Assembly: GCA_963933195.1 (NCBI GenBank) | Contig: CAWVUS010000012.1 | Span: 1-43,468 of the forward strand | Reading direction: 5' to 3' | Source of the DNA: UBA8437 sp963933195 | Lineage (GTDB): Bacteria > Planctomycetota > Planctomycetia > Planctomycetales > Planctomycetaceae | Length of the DNA: 43,468 nt | Shown here: piece after piece, positions 16,968 through 27,037 of the stretch | Position numbering within the stretch: position 1 is the first letter of the stretch | How the letters are laid out: every line of letters begins with the position of its first letter | Notes under the pieces: generated by a model | What the model was told of the DNA's origin: nothing | Seen by the model: the letters and a program-made list of their open reading frames with translations, nothing else | Databases searched by the model: none | Position numbers and translations under genes: made by a program

Positions 16968-17910
16968 ATTCCGGTGCCACCAGTCTCTCGAGCAATTGGC
17001 CGGCGTGCTCGAGGCCACTGATTGTCAGTTCGTGGCACTCCTGGAGATTTCGGAACCAGGTGGTCTGCTTGCGTGCGAATCGTCGGGTGTGTCGCTGGAT
17101 CGTGTCGATGGCGTCTTCAAGAGTCGTTCGCCGCTCGAGATGATCGATGATCTCCTTGTAGCCCAGTGCCTGCCTGGCGGTGCGTCCGGGCGGTGGGTCG
17201 GTTGAGAGCAACCCACGGACTTCCTCGACCAACCCGTCTTTGACCATGGCATCGACGCGGCGATTGATCCGGTCGTAGAGCCAATCTCGCGGGGGTGACA
17301 GCCAAAACACTCGCCGTGGTTGGACGCCGTCGGGATTGGGGCCCTCGGCCTGTTGTTCCGAAAGAGGTTGTCCGGTCAGTTCGTGAACCTCCAGTGCCCG
17401 CACCAACCGCCGGGTGTCGTGAGGATGCAACCTGGAGGCAGTCACCGGGTCGACAGTGTTCAACTGGTTCCAGAGCCACTCATGGCCATTGTTGGCGGCT
17501 TCGGATTCGAGCTTGTTGCGGATGTCCCAATCGGCCGGCGGCCCATCGAAAACGCCTCGCAGCAGACCCCTGAGATAGAGTCCCGTGCCACCGACGAACA
17601 GCGGTACGCGGCCCGAGTCGACGATTGACCGGCAGGTGGCTGCAGCGGTTTGGACGTAATCGGCCACGCTGAAATCCTCGTGAGGATCCAGGATGTCGAG
17701 CAAGTGGTGGGGGATTCGGGCCTGTTCCTCGGGCGTGGCCTTGGCCGTGCCGATATCCATTCCGCGGTACAACGACATCGAGTCCATCGCCACGATCTCG
17801 GCTCCGGCCGCTTCGGCCCACTCGAGGGCTAGTTCGGTCTTGCCGCAAGCGGTGGGCCCGGCCAGGACCAGGGACTGGCTGAGCAGATCGGGGGGAATGC
17901 GAGTGGTCAT
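16966..17910 (-). CDS. miaA: tRNA dimethylallyltransferase MiaA
   Basis: A 314-residue protein of normal family length. It transfers the dimethylallyl group from DMAPP to the N6 of A37 in tRNAs that read UNN codons, in the cytoplasm. The P-loop GPTACGKT is at residues 18-25. It is followed by AEIVAMDSMSLYRGMDIGTAK (substrate-binding Asp-Ser and DMAPP region), HHLLDILDP, VGGTGLYLRGLLRG and the C-terminal RFARKQTTWFRN, all diagnostic of MiaA. It stands alone, without hfq or mutL, and is divergent from the SRPBCC gene. The stop codon lies within the T-run of the convergent terminator. Confidence 0.97.
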   Translation of the reverse strand: MTTRIPPDLLSQSLVLAGPTACGKTELALEWAEAAGAEIVAMDSMSLYRGMDIGTAKATPEEQARIPHHLLDILDPHEDFSVADYVQTAAATCRSIVDSGRVPLFVGGTGLYLRGLLRGVFDGPPADWDIRNKLESEAANNGHEWLWNQLNTVDPVTASRLHPHDTRRLVRALEVHELTGQPLSEQQAEGPNPDGVQPRRVFWLSPPRDWLYDRINRRVDAMVKDGLVEEVRGLLSTDPPPGRTARQALGYKEIIDHLERRTTLEDAIDTIQRHTRRFARKQTTWFRNLQECHELTISGLEHAGQLLERLVAPE

Positions 17911-18036
17911 GGATGGCTCCGTCGTTCGCGGCGCCTTTCACCGGGTTCGACTTCCTCCTACCATGTTCGCAGCCCGACCGTCGGTTGACCATTGGCGGCG
18001 GTTTCCAGCCCCGTGGTTCAGCCGGTTTTCTGTTGC

Positions 18037-18486
18037 ATGCCCACGTTTGAAGCTCGAGTCGCCCTGGCCACGACGGCCGAGACGTTGTTCGATTTCATCG
18101 TCCGCCCGGCCAACCTGTTGGAGATCATGCCGTCCTCGACACCGCTGGAAGTGATCGATGGCCCCAAGCGACTGGAACTTGGCAGCGAACTGGTTGTCGA
18201 CCTTGACGGGTTTGGGCCCACTCAGCGTTTGGCCTACGAGGTGACGGCTTTCGATGAGCCCCGCACATTCACCGAAACGATGGTCACCGGTCCCCTGGGG
18301 GCGTGGGCACATTGTCGGACCCTGGTGCCATCCGATGGCATGGTCGAACTGATCGAGGAGATCACGTTCGAACCTCCCGGCGGACTGGCCGGGCTCATGC
18401 TGACGGCCTCCCGGATCCAGGAGTCGCTGAAATCGAGTTTCGCTCATCGACATCGCCGGTTGCGAGAAATACTGGAAGCCGAGTGA
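18037..18486 (+). CDS. SRPBCC (START-like) ligand-binding protein
   Basis: A 149-residue protein matching the SRPBCC/polyketide cyclase-like fold. It begins FEARVALATTAETLFDFIVRPANLLEIMPS and continues with a beta-rich middle (LELGSELVVDLDGFGPTQRLAYEVTAFDEPRTFTE). It closes with VELIEEITFEPPGG and a long C-terminal helix. The family binds hydrophobic ligands in a helix-grip cavity; the ligand here is unknown. The ATG at 18037 is preferred because the fold starts right after it. The upstream in-frame extension to 17992 adds 15 residues without homology character. The stop overlaps the next gene (TGATG). Confidence 0.82.
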   Translation: MPTFEARVALATTAETLFDFIVRPANLLEIMPSSTPLEVIDGPKRLELGSELVVDLDGFGPTQRLAYEVTAFDEPRTFTETMVTGPLGAWAHCRTLVPSDGMVELIEEITFEPPGGLAGLMLTASRIQESLKSSFAHRHRRLREILEAE

Positions 18487-18857
18487 TGCCTGACGACCAG
18501 TCACCTCAGCGACTGACTCCCGATGAACTCCTGGGTGATCCTGCCGGAACCGAACCGACGGGGCCAGTCGAGAAGCGGGCCCGTGACATGGCCACCGGGG
18601 TGGCACTGGTGGGGTTGGGGCTGGTGGCGGCCGGCCTGATGGCGATCCTGGCGCTGGTTCTCAACCAGTTGCTCATTTTTGCGATCCTGGCGGCGGGTGT
18701 GCTGGGTGGACTGTATTTTTCGTTCCACTACGTTGTGTGGGGACGACGGCTCAATCGGCAATTGGCTGGCACCGACGATGAGCCGGATCGTCACCCCGTG
18801 GAACCATCCTGGCAGCCCCACGAAACGATTGACCGCCCCGACGCAGAATCGGAGTGA
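18486..18857 (+). CDS. Small two-segment membrane protein
   Basis: A 123-residue protein starting with the ATG that overlaps the stop of the SRPBCC gene by one base, which suggests translational coupling. The N-terminus is polar and acidic (residues 1-37). Two hydrophobic segments follow (about 38-62, ATGVALVGLGLVAAGLMAILAL, and about 62-85, LIFAILAAGVLGGLYFSFHY), then a hydrophilic Pro/Glu/Asp-rich tail. No known domain is recognised. The size and topology fit a small inner-membrane accessory protein. Confidence 0.72.
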   Translation: MPDDQSPQRLTPDELLGDPAGTEPTGPVEKRARDMATGVALVGLGLVAAGLMAILALVLNQLLIFAILAAGVLGGLYFSFHYVVWGRRLNRQLAGTDDEPDRHPVEPSWQPHETIDRPDAESE

Positions 18858-19121
18858 ATCGGTCTCGTCCACCCATGGGGCAAGCCGACGGAAAAAAGAG
18901 AATTCTTGGCGGGATGGGGTGTTAAGAGCTTGTGCCCCCTGTGTCCGTATTTCTAGTGTCATTGTGACTGGGATCGAGAGGACTCGATCCAACACGGCGG
19001 GCCGCGAACGAGCCAGGGAGACTATCCCGGGGTACTGCCGTCCGCTTGTCGTCCGACCCGGCGAAAGATTCCTGGCCCGTCCGTGGCCCGTCATCGCAAG
19101 GCCCCAAAAAGGAGAAGGGGA

Positions 19122-20207
19122 ATGACGATGGGACGGAGTACCTTTGGAGATTTGACACGCACGGTCATTTCGAGGTGGTTGACTTCAGCTTCCGGGCGAA
19201 GTTCTCGGCGGTCACGGCGCTGCCACCGCTGGCCGACCCGAGGTGGTGAGGTTCTGGAACGTCGAGAATTGCTCTCGGCTATGGCTGTTGTTGAATTCGG
19301 CGGGCAAACGGAAAGCTCGCGAACAACTGGACCGCCGGACACGACAGAGTCATCAGCGGTCTCGACTCGACAGGCTCCTGCGGAACAAGCGGAGCGTCCA
19401 AAGTCGGCACGCGGATCGTCTCGAACTGGCTCACGGCCGCCCACCGAGGCGGCTGCGTCCAAACGTCGACAGAGGTATGTCGAGGTCCTGGTCTTTATCG
19501 ATTCGGGGCCGTTTAACACCGGTCACGCCGATATTGCCCTGACCGACGGAAGTGGCACGACTGTCTATGGGCAGCACGGCCGAGGCCATGGAAATGGCGG
19601 TTTCGAAGATTCGGCGTTTCGACGTCGGACACTGGAAAACTACCTGAGACACGAGGCGTCGTCGGGGTTCCAGGTCTACGTTTCACAAATTCCGGTGACC
19701 GGACAGCAGTTTCGAGAAATCAAGAACTACCTGGACCATCGGTGGCAGAATGACGACGACTTCAATCTCGTCGATGACAACTGTTCGCAGAACGTCGGTT
19801 ATGTGCTGAAACGCTGGGATCTTCTGAGCCGATGGGATGGGGATCACAACGTCCTCAACGACGACGCCTTCCAATTGCCCGAGGGAGATCTGTACGACGA
19901 TTTCATTCGTGGCGATACGAACTGGACACACCGTGACGCCGGCTACCTCAGCCCGACACCGGGAGGTGCCTCGTTACTGGATTCGGTACAGAACAAGTCT
20001 CCAGTTGGATCGAATTCGACTGACGCTCAGTCGTCGGGAAGGTCCACTGGAGGCAGGAGGAGCAGCGGCACAAGTGTTTCCACCGGTGGCAAGTGGGGCA
20101 ACGGTGGTGGTGGGCGTTCGGTCCACGTGGTGTCGTCGGCTCCCGATGACGATCAGGGAGAGAGCGGTTGGTCGCTGGGTGAGAACCTGAGTCAGTCCTC
20201 ACCATGA
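19122..20207 (+). CDS. Exported protein with LEPR-XLL-like motif and permuted papain-like core
   Basis: A 361-residue protein. Residues 1-44 are Arg/Ser-rich, leading to VLERRELLSA at 44-53, a match to the LEPR-XLL N-terminal motif of planctomycete surface or exported proteins. After a low-complexity linker (about 54-115), a compact domain follows: YVEVLVFIDSGPFNTGHADIAL with H135, and FNLVDDNCSQNVGYVLKRW with N220-C221. His before Cys is the order of circularly permuted papain-like (NlpC/P60, LRAT, DUF4105-like) enzymes, so a cysteine peptidase or amidase is inferred. The C-terminal 80 residues are Gly/Ser-rich. The ATG at 19122 has AAGGAG at 19109-19114; an upstream in-frame start at 19083 lacks this. 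Confidence 0.78.
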   Translation: MTMGRSTFGDLTRTVISRWLTSASGRSSRRSRRCHRWPTRGGEVLERRELLSAMAVVEFGGQTESSRTTGPPDTTESSAVSTRQAPAEQAERPKSARGSSRTGSRPPTEAAASKRRQRYVEVLVFIDSGPFNTGHADIALTDGSGTTVYGQHGRGHGNGGFEDSAFRRRTLENYLRHEASSGFQVYVSQIPVTGQQFREIKNYLDHRWQNDDDFNLVDDNCSQNVGYVLKRWDLLSRWDGDHNVLNDDAFQLPEGDLYDDFIRGDTNWTHRDAGYLSPTPGGASLLDSVQNKSPVGSNSTDAQSSGRSTGGRRSSGTSVSTGGKWGNGGGGRSVHVVSSAPDDDQGESGWSLGENLSQSSP

Positions 20208-20272
20208 GTGCCCCAGGTTGAAGTTGTGTCGAGAACACTCGAGCCGCGGGCCAGGACAAGGAGAGTTGGTCG

Positions 20273-20785
20273 ATGATGAGATCCGGAAAAACCCTGCCGT
20301 CGCAATGGTTGATGTTCGCCCTGTTCGTGGTGATCTGTGGAATGTGTCACGAGACGGTGATCGGAAATCCATTCCAGCCAGTTGCCAGCCAGTCGAAGCG
20401 TTTCGAAAAGCTGCCACGTGAAGTCCTGGTCATTCAACAGGCTGTGAAGAAACAGATTGCCCGGAAGACGAACAATCCGTTGCTCAACAGGATCCAACGC
20501 GAGCACGTGGGGACCGATGTGCTCGCGTACCAGTTGCCGACACGGATGCGGCCGACCGTGGTGCATCGATCGGGAGGGGCCATGTGGTGGCTCTCGACAT
20601 GGACGGCCCACAAGGTTGGACAGGTTCCTGTGATGGTGGTGCTTGGTGATGCGGGTGCGGGGAGGGAACCGGCTTGCGGTGGGCAATTGTTCGTCGTGGG
20701 ACTGTGTGATCCACGCATTCCGGATCGGACTCGAATCTGCATGATGCTGACCACCTCGAGACCGTTGGCGAACGGTGACTCCTAG
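20273..20785 (+). CDS. Small secreted or membrane-anchored hypothetical protein
   Basis: A 170-residue protein with an N-terminal hydrophobic segment (about residues 11-27, QWLMFALFVVICGM) that looks like a signal anchor. No domain is recognised in the remainder. AAGGAGAG ends about 9 bases before the ATG, supporting translation. It lies 65 bases after the permuted-papain gene on the same strand and could be cotranscribed with it, perhaps as a partner. The C-terminal part has several Cys residues (ACGGQ, GLCDP, RICMM). Function unknown. Confidence 0.62.
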   Translation: MMRSGKTLPSQWLMFALFVVICGMCHETVIGNPFQPVASQSKRFEKLPREVLVIQQAVKKQIARKTNNPLLNRIQREHVGTDVLAYQLPTRMRPTVVHRSGGAMWWLSTWTAHKVGQVPVMVVLGDAGAGREPACGGQLFVVGLCDPRIPDRTRICMMLTTSRPLANGDS

Positions 20786-20946
20786 CCAGGGACCGGTTTG
20801 CCACTCTGTTTCGGGTGTGGCTGTCGGGACGGGGCCGGAGGATGGAGGAGTTCCCCGGAGGCCGGTGGCCGGTTCCAGGACCGTCCCGGATCACGCGGCC
20901 AGTTCATCGATGACCTCGACAGCCCACCCGGCCCTTGCTTGACCAG

Positions 20947-20980
20947 CAGCCCGGTCGTCCACGGATGGACTTCCGGGCTG
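20947..20980. terminator. Hairpin between convergent genes
   Basis: CAGCCCGG (20947-20954) pairs with CCGGGCTG (20973-20980), and an inner GTCCA/TGGAC stem with a CGGA loop continues it. It lies between the plus-strand hypothetical gene and the minus-strand ABC-F gene, a fitting place for a bidirectional terminator, but no T-run follows. The rest of this 214-base gap shows nothing else. Confidence 0.55.
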
Positions 20981-20999
20981 TCGTGGGTCGACGGATGTT

Positions 21000-22898
21000 T
21001 CAGTTCAGCTCGATCGCTTCTTCCCAGTGCGCGACCAGCATTTCCAGTTCGTCCTGGACGATCTCGTAGTCAGTGATTGTCTGCTGCATCCGGTCCGTGT
21101 CACGATGGATCTCGGGATCGGCCAGTAATTCCTCGAGATCGTCCTTGCGAGATTCTGCCTCGAGGATATCGGCTTCAATCTCGGAAACCTTGCGATAGGG
21201 GAACTGCCGCTTGGTTCGAACCGTCTCTTGCTCCACGGGTGTCGCGTCGGTTTTTGGGCTGGGGGCTTTTTTGGGGGGAGGAACCGTCGGCTCGTTGCCG
21301 GGCACGTCGTTGTTCGCCCGGAATCCGAGGTATTGCGAGTAATTCCCGTCGTAGATGCGGCAGCGATCGTCTTCGATCACCAGCACCTGGGTGGCGACCT
21401 GGTCGATGAAATAGCGGTCGTGTGTGACAAATAGCACGGTGCCGGTGAATTCACACAACGCCGTCTCCAGTCCGTCTCGTGCCCAGAGATCGAGATGGTT
21501 GGTGGGTTCGTCGAGCACCATCAGGTTCGGGTTCAGTGCGGCCAGCCGGGCCAGTGCGGTCTTGCTTTGTTCCCCACCGCTACAGAGCCCAAAGGGTTGC
21601 AGGACGATGTCGCCGCTGAGTCCGAAACGGGCCAGTAGTCCGCGGAGTTGCCCGGGGGTGACGTCGAGATCTCCGGGTGGCCGGATCGCTTCGACGAGAT
21701 CGAGGTCCCTGGGGATCGCGTCGAGGCCTTGGTCGAAATAGGCCGTCTCGACGTTGTGTCCCAGTCGAACGCTGCCCTGGTCGGGGGCGAGCTGGCCCAG
21801 CAGAGTTTTCAGCAGGGTGGTCTTGCCGCTTCCATTGGGGCCGAGAATCCCCAGCCTCTGACCCCGTTCGATCCGCAGTGTCAGGTTGTCGAACAGTGGT
21901 GCGTCGAATCCCTTGGAAATCTCCACTGCCTCAACGACGATCTCGCCGCTGCGACTGGGCTCACCAAAGGTCATGGGAGGGACGTGGAAGTTGTCGAGTT
22001 GCTCGATGTCGCCGAGTCGTTCGAGCTTGCGAATGCGGTCGGCGGCCTGCTTGTGTTTTTGTCCGTACCGGTTTCGCCTGATGAAATCCTCGGTTCGGGC
22101 GACCATGTCCTGTTGTTTGCGGGCTTGCCTGCCGAGCCGTTCCTGTTTCTGGTCTCGTTGTTGGCGATAGGCGGTGAAGTTTCCGGGGTAGGAGTCCAGA
22201 CGATCCGGACGAAGTTCCAGGATCTGGGTGACGACCTTGTCGAGGAAAAACCGGTCGTGGCTAACCAGGATCATGGCCGGTCTTGCGCGGACCAGGAACG
22301 ATTCGAGCCATTCGGTGGCCGCGATATCGAGATGGTTGGTGGGTTCGTCGAGCAGCATCACGTCGGGGTCGGTCAGCAGCATCCTGGCCAGCGAGGCCCG
22401 CGCCTGTTGTCCTCCGCTGAATGTCGAGATGGGTCTCTGGAATTCGTCGGGACCGAACCCAAGTCCCTCGAGAACCTCGGCGACCCGGTGATCGATCTGG
22501 AAACCGGCGTGTTGTTCGAGTGCCGCGTGTACGACGTCGTATCGCTTCAGGAGTGTCGGTGAGGCGTCCTGGCCAATCTGTTCTGCCAGTGTCTCTGACT
22601 CGGTCCGCAACTCGTAAAGCCACTGCAGTCCCGTTGCCGCCTCATCCCACAGGGAGCTGTCTGCATCGAGCTGGGGCTGTTGTTCGAGCAACCCGACCCG
22701 GACCGACTTGGGTGTTTCAACCACACCGGTATCGGCCTCGTCGAGTCCGGCGAGAATCTTCAGAAGCGTGGTTTTTCCGCTCCCGTTGGGGCCGACCAGC
22801 CCGATACGGTGTCCGGCGCGGACTTCCAGTCCGAGCCCGGCAAATACCGGATCGGTGTCGAATTGACGAGTCAGATCTCGGGCGGAAAGCAGGATCAT
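21000..22898 (-). CDS. ABC-F family ATPase (Uup-like)
   Basis: A 632-residue soluble protein with two ABC domains and no membrane segments. Domain 1 has Walker A GPNGSGKT at residues 36-43, signature FSGGQQARASLAR near 160 and Walker B VMLLDEPTNHLD. The ABC-F linker follows (about 245-320). Domain 2 has a second GPNGSGKT near 350, CSGGEQSKTALARL near 440 and LMVLDEPTNHLD. The C-terminal 100 residues are charged and form a coiled coil (VSEIEADILEAESRKDDLEELL), as in Uup. ABC-F proteins act on ribosomes or on DNA intermediates. The ATG at 22898 was chosen because the ABC fold starts at once; upstream in-frame starts (to 23033) would overlap the divergent mqnD-like gene. Confidence 0.94.
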   Translation of the reverse strand: MILLSARDLTRQFDTDPVFAGLGLEVRAGHRIGLVGPNGSGKTTLLKILAGLDEADTGVVETPKSVRVGLLEQQPQLDADSSLWDEAATGLQWLYELRTESETLAEQIGQDASPTLLKRYDVVHAALEQHAGFQIDHRVAEVLEGLGFGPDEFQRPISTFSGGQQARASLARMLLTDPDVMLLDEPTNHLDIAATEWLESFLVRARPAMILVSHDRFFLDKVVTQILELRPDRLDSYPGNFTAYRQQRDQKQERLGRQARKQQDMVARTEDFIRRNRYGQKHKQAADRIRKLERLGDIEQLDNFHVPPMTFGEPSRSGEIVVEAVEISKGFDAPLFDNLTLRIERGQRLGILGPNGSGKTTLLKTLLGQLAPDQGSVRLGHNVETAYFDQGLDAIPRDLDLVEAIRPPGDLDVTPGQLRGLLARFGLSGDIVLQPFGLCSGGEQSKTALARLAALNPNLMVLDEPTNHLDLWARDGLETALCEFTGTVLFVTHDRYFIDQVATQVLVIEDDRCRIYDGNYSQYLGFRANNDVPGNEPTVPPPKKAPSPKTDATPVEQETVRTKRQFPYRKVSEIEADILEAESRKDDLEELLADPEIHRDTDRMQQTITDYEIVQDELEMLVAHWEEAIELN

Positions 22899-23014
22899 GA
22901 GGCAGGCCGGCGAAGGTGGCCAATGGTAGTGCATTGGCCTACCATGGCAAACGGCTTTGAGGGGTCGTTGAGAACGTTTGGTTCGGCAGTCCAGATTCAG
23001 GAAATGGCGAAACG

Positions 23015-23866
<852 letters not shown>

Positions 23867-23930
23867 CGAGCCCGGGTGGGCAACTCGCCGTCCTCATCAC
23901 ACTCGAAACTTGCGCGGAGCAGTGACAGCG

Positions 23931-24725
23931 ATGTCGACATCATCGACGGATTACTTGCAGGGGCTCTTTGGCCTGGACGGTCTGACGGCTGTCGTGATTG
24001 GTGGGACCGGTGTCCTGGGCGGAGCGTTTTGTGACGCCCTGGGTGCGGCGGGGGCTCACGTGGTGGTGGCTGGGCGGAGTGCCGAGCGAGGTGGTGCCCG
24101 GGCCGAGGCAGTCATCGCGGCGGGCGGTTCCGCGGAATTCCTCTCCGTGGACAACACCTCTCGCGAGGATCTCGAAGCCGTTGTCTCGGCTCTCTCGGAG
24201 TCGGGACGCCGTCCCGATATCGTGGTCAATGGTGCCGGGATCAACTCGGCCACTCCCTTCCTTGAGATTTCCGAGGACGAGTGGGACCAGATTCTGTCGA
24301 TCAATCTCAGCGGCGTGCGACTGGGTTGTCAGGTGTTTGGTGGAGCCATGTTGGCCGACGGTGGTGGTGGTTCGATCATCAATATCGCTTCGCTCTCGGG
24401 TATCACCGCACTCTCGCGGGTGTTCACCTACTCGGCGACCAAGGCGGCGGTGATCAACCTGACGCAGAACCTGGCCCGCGAGTGGGCCGCGGTCGGCATT
24501 CGCGTCAACTCGCTCTCGCCGGGTTTCTTTCCAGCCGAGCAGAATCGTAAGGTGCTCACCGAGGAACGCGTCGCCAGCATCATGGGGCACACTCCGATCG
24601 ACCGATTTGGAGATCCGCACGAGTTGGCCGGGGCGATCCTGTTGTTGGCCAGCCCGGTGGCCGGCAGTTTTCTGACCGGTGAGAACCTGGTGGTCGACGG
24701 TGGCTTCATGGCGACCACGATCTAG
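23931..24725 (+). CDS. SDR family NAD(P)-dependent oxidoreductase
   Basis: A 264-residue classical short-chain dehydrogenase. The dinucleotide-binding motif GGTGVLG is at residues 24-30, followed by VVAGRS. The NAG-type motif is VVNGAGINSATPF. The catalytic set is S154 (NIASLSG), Y167 and K171 (YSATKAA), and PG follows in VNSLSPGFF. The C-terminus LTGENLVVDGGFMATT is typical. The glycine motif and overall sequence resemble D-mannonate or gluconate oxidoreductases, so a sugar-acid substrate is plausible but unproven. The ATG at 23931 is used; GTG at 23919 or a start at 23910 are alternatives. It lies 64 bases after the mqnD-like gene. Confidence 0.92.
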   Translation: MSTSSTDYLQGLFGLDGLTAVVIGGTGVLGGAFCDALGAAGAHVVVAGRSAERGGARAEAVIAAGGSAEFLSVDNTSREDLEAVVSALSESGRRPDIVVNGAGINSATPFLEISEDEWDQILSINLSGVRLGCQVFGGAMLADGGGGSIINIASLSGITALSRVFTYSATKAAVINLTQNLAREWAAVGIRVNSLSPGFFPAEQNRKVLTEERVASIMGHTPIDRFGDPHELAGAILLLASPVAGSFLTGENLVVDGGFMATTI

Positions 24726-24765
24726 CCGACTGGCAATCGGGTCGTTCCACAAAGGATTCTTTTGC

Positions 24766-26397
24766 GTGGCTCCTCTCGAGTTCACTCCCCGCCGCAATCA
24801 CCTGGTTCGTTTTTCACCCAGGCGAGTCGCTCACGTCTTCACGGACGTGTTGGTGATCGGCGGCGGGATTGCGGGTTTGCGAGCCGTGCTGTCGCTGGAG
24901 CCGGGGCTCTCGGCCGTGGTTGTCAGCAAGGACCTGTTGCAGGTGTCCAACAGTGCCGAGGCCCAGGGAGGGATCGCCGGCGTGCTGGATCCGCTGGACA
25001 ACTTCTCCCATCACACCGCTGACACGATCGCGGCGGGCAAGGGACTGTGCGATGCCCAGGTGGTCGAGATGGTCGTCCGGGAAGCTCCCGAACGGATCCG
25101 TGAATTGATCGCGATTGGAACGCGATTCGACGAAACCGATGGACAGATCGATCTGACTCGTGAGGGCGGGCACAGCCATCGTCGGATCGTGCATGCCAAC
25201 GGCGACGCCACCGGGCGAGAAGTGATGCGGGCATTGCAGGAGTCCGCGATCCACCGCGAGGGAGTGCAGGTGTGGCAGAACACCTTCACGATCGACCTGC
25301 TCAACGTTGAGGGAGTCTGTCGTGGTGCGATCGTGCACAATCCTGATCGTCCGACGACGTGCGTGTGGGCCAAGCAGACGATCCTGGCCACCGGCGGGGC
25401 GGGGCGATTGTTCCGCGAAACGACCAATCCCGAGATTGCCACCGCGGATGGTCACGCGATCGCTTTTCGGGCCGGGGCCGACTTGCAAGACATGGAATTC
25501 ATGCAGTTCCATCCGACAGTGCTTTACATCGCCGGTAGCTCACGTCACCTGATCTCCGAGGCCCTTCGGGGCGAGGGGGCTCTGCTGCGTGATGCGAGTG
25601 GGCACCGATTCATGCCCGACTACAACCCCGCGGCCGAACTCGCTCCTCGAGATGTTGTCAGCCAGGCGATCACCGAGCAGATGGCCCAGACCCATCATCC
25701 CTGCGTGTACCTGGACCTCTCGCACCTTGACTCCGACTTTGTACGAGGCAGGTTTCCTCACATCGCCCGGGTGTGTGCCGAGTTCGGTCTCGATATCACC
25801 CGTGATCGGGTGCCAGTCCGTCCCGGGGCTCACTACATGATCGGCGGAGTGACGGTTGATGCCGACGGACGGACGAGCCTGCCGGGATTGTTGGCCGCCG
25901 GCGAAGTGACTTCCACCGGGCTGCACGGGGCCAATCGGCTGGCGTCCAACAGCCTGATTGAAGGGCTGGTCTACGGGGTGAGAGCGGGACAAACTGCCTC
26001 GCGAGCCGCGCGTGAGATCCCCGATGATTTTGCTGTCCCATCCATCCGCTCGGACTGGGAAACTCCAGATGGTGATGACGAGGACTTGAACATCACCGAC
26101 CTGAGGAATTCGCTGTCGAGCTTGATGTGGCGGCAGGTGGGGATTGAACGAACCGAGGAGGCGATGGCGGCGGCGGCCGAGCAGGTGGAATTCTGGGATC
26201 GATTTGTCTCGAACCGGGAATTTGCCGAAGTGGCCGGATGGGAATTGCAGAACCTGTTGCTCGTGGCACAACTGGTGATTGCTTCGGCACGGGCTCGAAC
26301 CGAGAGCCGCGGCGTGCATCTCCGGAAAGATTTTCCGGAGACCGATCCCGACCAGGCGACACCCATCAGGGTGTCTGCATCTGTTTGGTCGGAATGA
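24766..26397 (+). CDS. nadB: L-aspartate oxidase NadB
   Basis: A 543-residue flavoprotein of normal length for NadB, which oxidises L-aspartate to iminoaspartate in the first step of de novo NAD synthesis. The FAD motif GGGIAG is at 32-37. Further family motifs are NSAEAQGGIAGVL, REGGHSHRRIVHANGDATG, ATGGAGRLF, MEFMQFHPTVLY, RPGAHYMIGGV (active-site His-Tyr) and GLHGANRLASNSLIEGLVYG. The start is taken as GTG 24766, with AAAGGA 9 bases upstream; earlier in-frame codons would overlap the SDR gene. A perfect hairpin follows the stop. FrdA/SdhA are related, but the HSHRRI and EALRGEGA motifs favour NadB. Confidence 0.95.
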   Translation: MAPLEFTPRRNHLVRFSPRRVAHVFTDVLVIGGGIAGLRAVLSLEPGLSAVVVSKDLLQVSNSAEAQGGIAGVLDPLDNFSHHTADTIAAGKGLCDAQVVEMVVREAPERIRELIAIGTRFDETDGQIDLTREGGHSHRRIVHANGDATGREVMRALQESAIHREGVQVWQNTFTIDLLNVEGVCRGAIVHNPDRPTTCVWAKQTILATGGAGRLFRETTNPEIATADGHAIAFRAGADLQDMEFMQFHPTVLYIAGSSRHLISEALRGEGALLRDASGHRFMPDYNPAAELAPRDVVSQAITEQMAQTHHPCVYLDLSHLDSDFVRGRFPHIARVCAEFGLDITRDRVPVRPGAHYMIGGVTVDADGRTSLPGLLAAGEVTSTGLHGANRLASNSLIEGLVYGVRAGQTASRAAREIPDDFAVPSIRSDWETPDGDDEDLNITDLRNSLSSLMWRQVGIERTEEAMAAAAEQVEFWDRFVSNREFAEVAGWELQNLLLVAQLVIASARARTESRGVHLRKDFPETDPDQATPIRVSASVWSE

Positions 26398-26434
26398 CCA
26401 GGTGGTCGCTGTCGGCCGATCGAACCACCTGGTC
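26396..26434. terminator. Perfect 11-bp inverted repeat between convergent genes
   Basis: GACCAGGTGGT (26396-26406) and ACCACCTGGTC (26424-26434) flank a loop containing TCGGCCGA. It starts within the nadB stop codon and lies before the end of the minus-strand 100-residue gene, so it is a likely bidirectional terminator, although T-runs are absent. Confidence 0.65.
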
Positions 26435-26454
26435 ACATTGAAAATGACTCTCGC

Positions 26455-26757
26455 CTAGCAGACACCAGCGAGGGCTTCGTCCTCGACGCGGTGCGGGAGT
26501 TGCACCTTGAGATAGCGGGTGCCGCGAGCGTCGTAAAAGTAGATGTGGTTGTGATCGCTTTCCCAGATCGCACCGAGCCGAACGTTACGCGGCCCCTGTA
26601 CGGCGAATTGCAGGCCGCACTGGCGACCTCGTCGTGACAACTCACGCTGGGTCATCGATGTGATTTCGGCAAGCAGGTTTTCCTTGTTGCAAAGAGTGTT
26701 GTGGATGAAGTCTCGTAGGTTGTCCAAGGTCCGAATCTCAGCAAGGGTGTCACTCAT
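26455..26757 (-). CDS. Small hypothetical protein, 100 residues
   Basis: An unrecognised 100-residue protein. The N-terminal half is helical (IRTLDNLRDFIHNTLCNKENLLAEI). The C-terminal half is beta-rich with alternating residues (LQFAVQGPRNVRLGAIWESDHNHIYFYDARGTRYLKVQL), giving a compact alpha-plus-beta look. The composition and pattern are those of a true protein. It ends just after the shared hairpin and is divergent from the 27038 gene across 280 bases. No function can be assigned. Confidence 0.68.
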   Translation of the reverse strand: MSDTLAEIRTLDNLRDFIHNTLCNKENLLAEITSMTQRELSRRGRQCGLQFAVQGPRNVRLGAIWESDHNHIYFYDARGTRYLKVQLPHRVEDEALAGVC

Positions 26758-27037
26758 CAGTAAAGTCTTCCTGGTGCGTCAAGTTGCCGGGAACGGGACA
26801 GTTTGGCTTACCTGCCCAAGTTACCTATCGGCGAGGACCGGAACCAAAATGTCGAATCGGCTGCTCGGGCGGTGGCACCGTTATGGTGTGCGCGACCCAA
26901 CTGACCGTCGTGTTCGGTTGGACGATTCTGGGGATTTCACTGAAGTTGACGATTGTGACGTTGAGCTACTGTGGCGTCTTGCACCAATTGCCGCGCCGTC
27001 GTATTAATGGCGGGCCAAGTCGTGCCGAGAGCGAAAG
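26758..27037. other. Divergent intergenic region, 280 bases
   Basis: This gap separates two divergent small genes. A TTGACG (26946-26951) and TACTGT (26967-26972) pair could be a weak sigma-70-type promoter toward the 27038 gene, but the 15-base spacer is short. A plus-strand reading frame across the gap (26784-27221) looks non-coding. No RNA gene or repeat was recognised. Confidence 0.3.
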
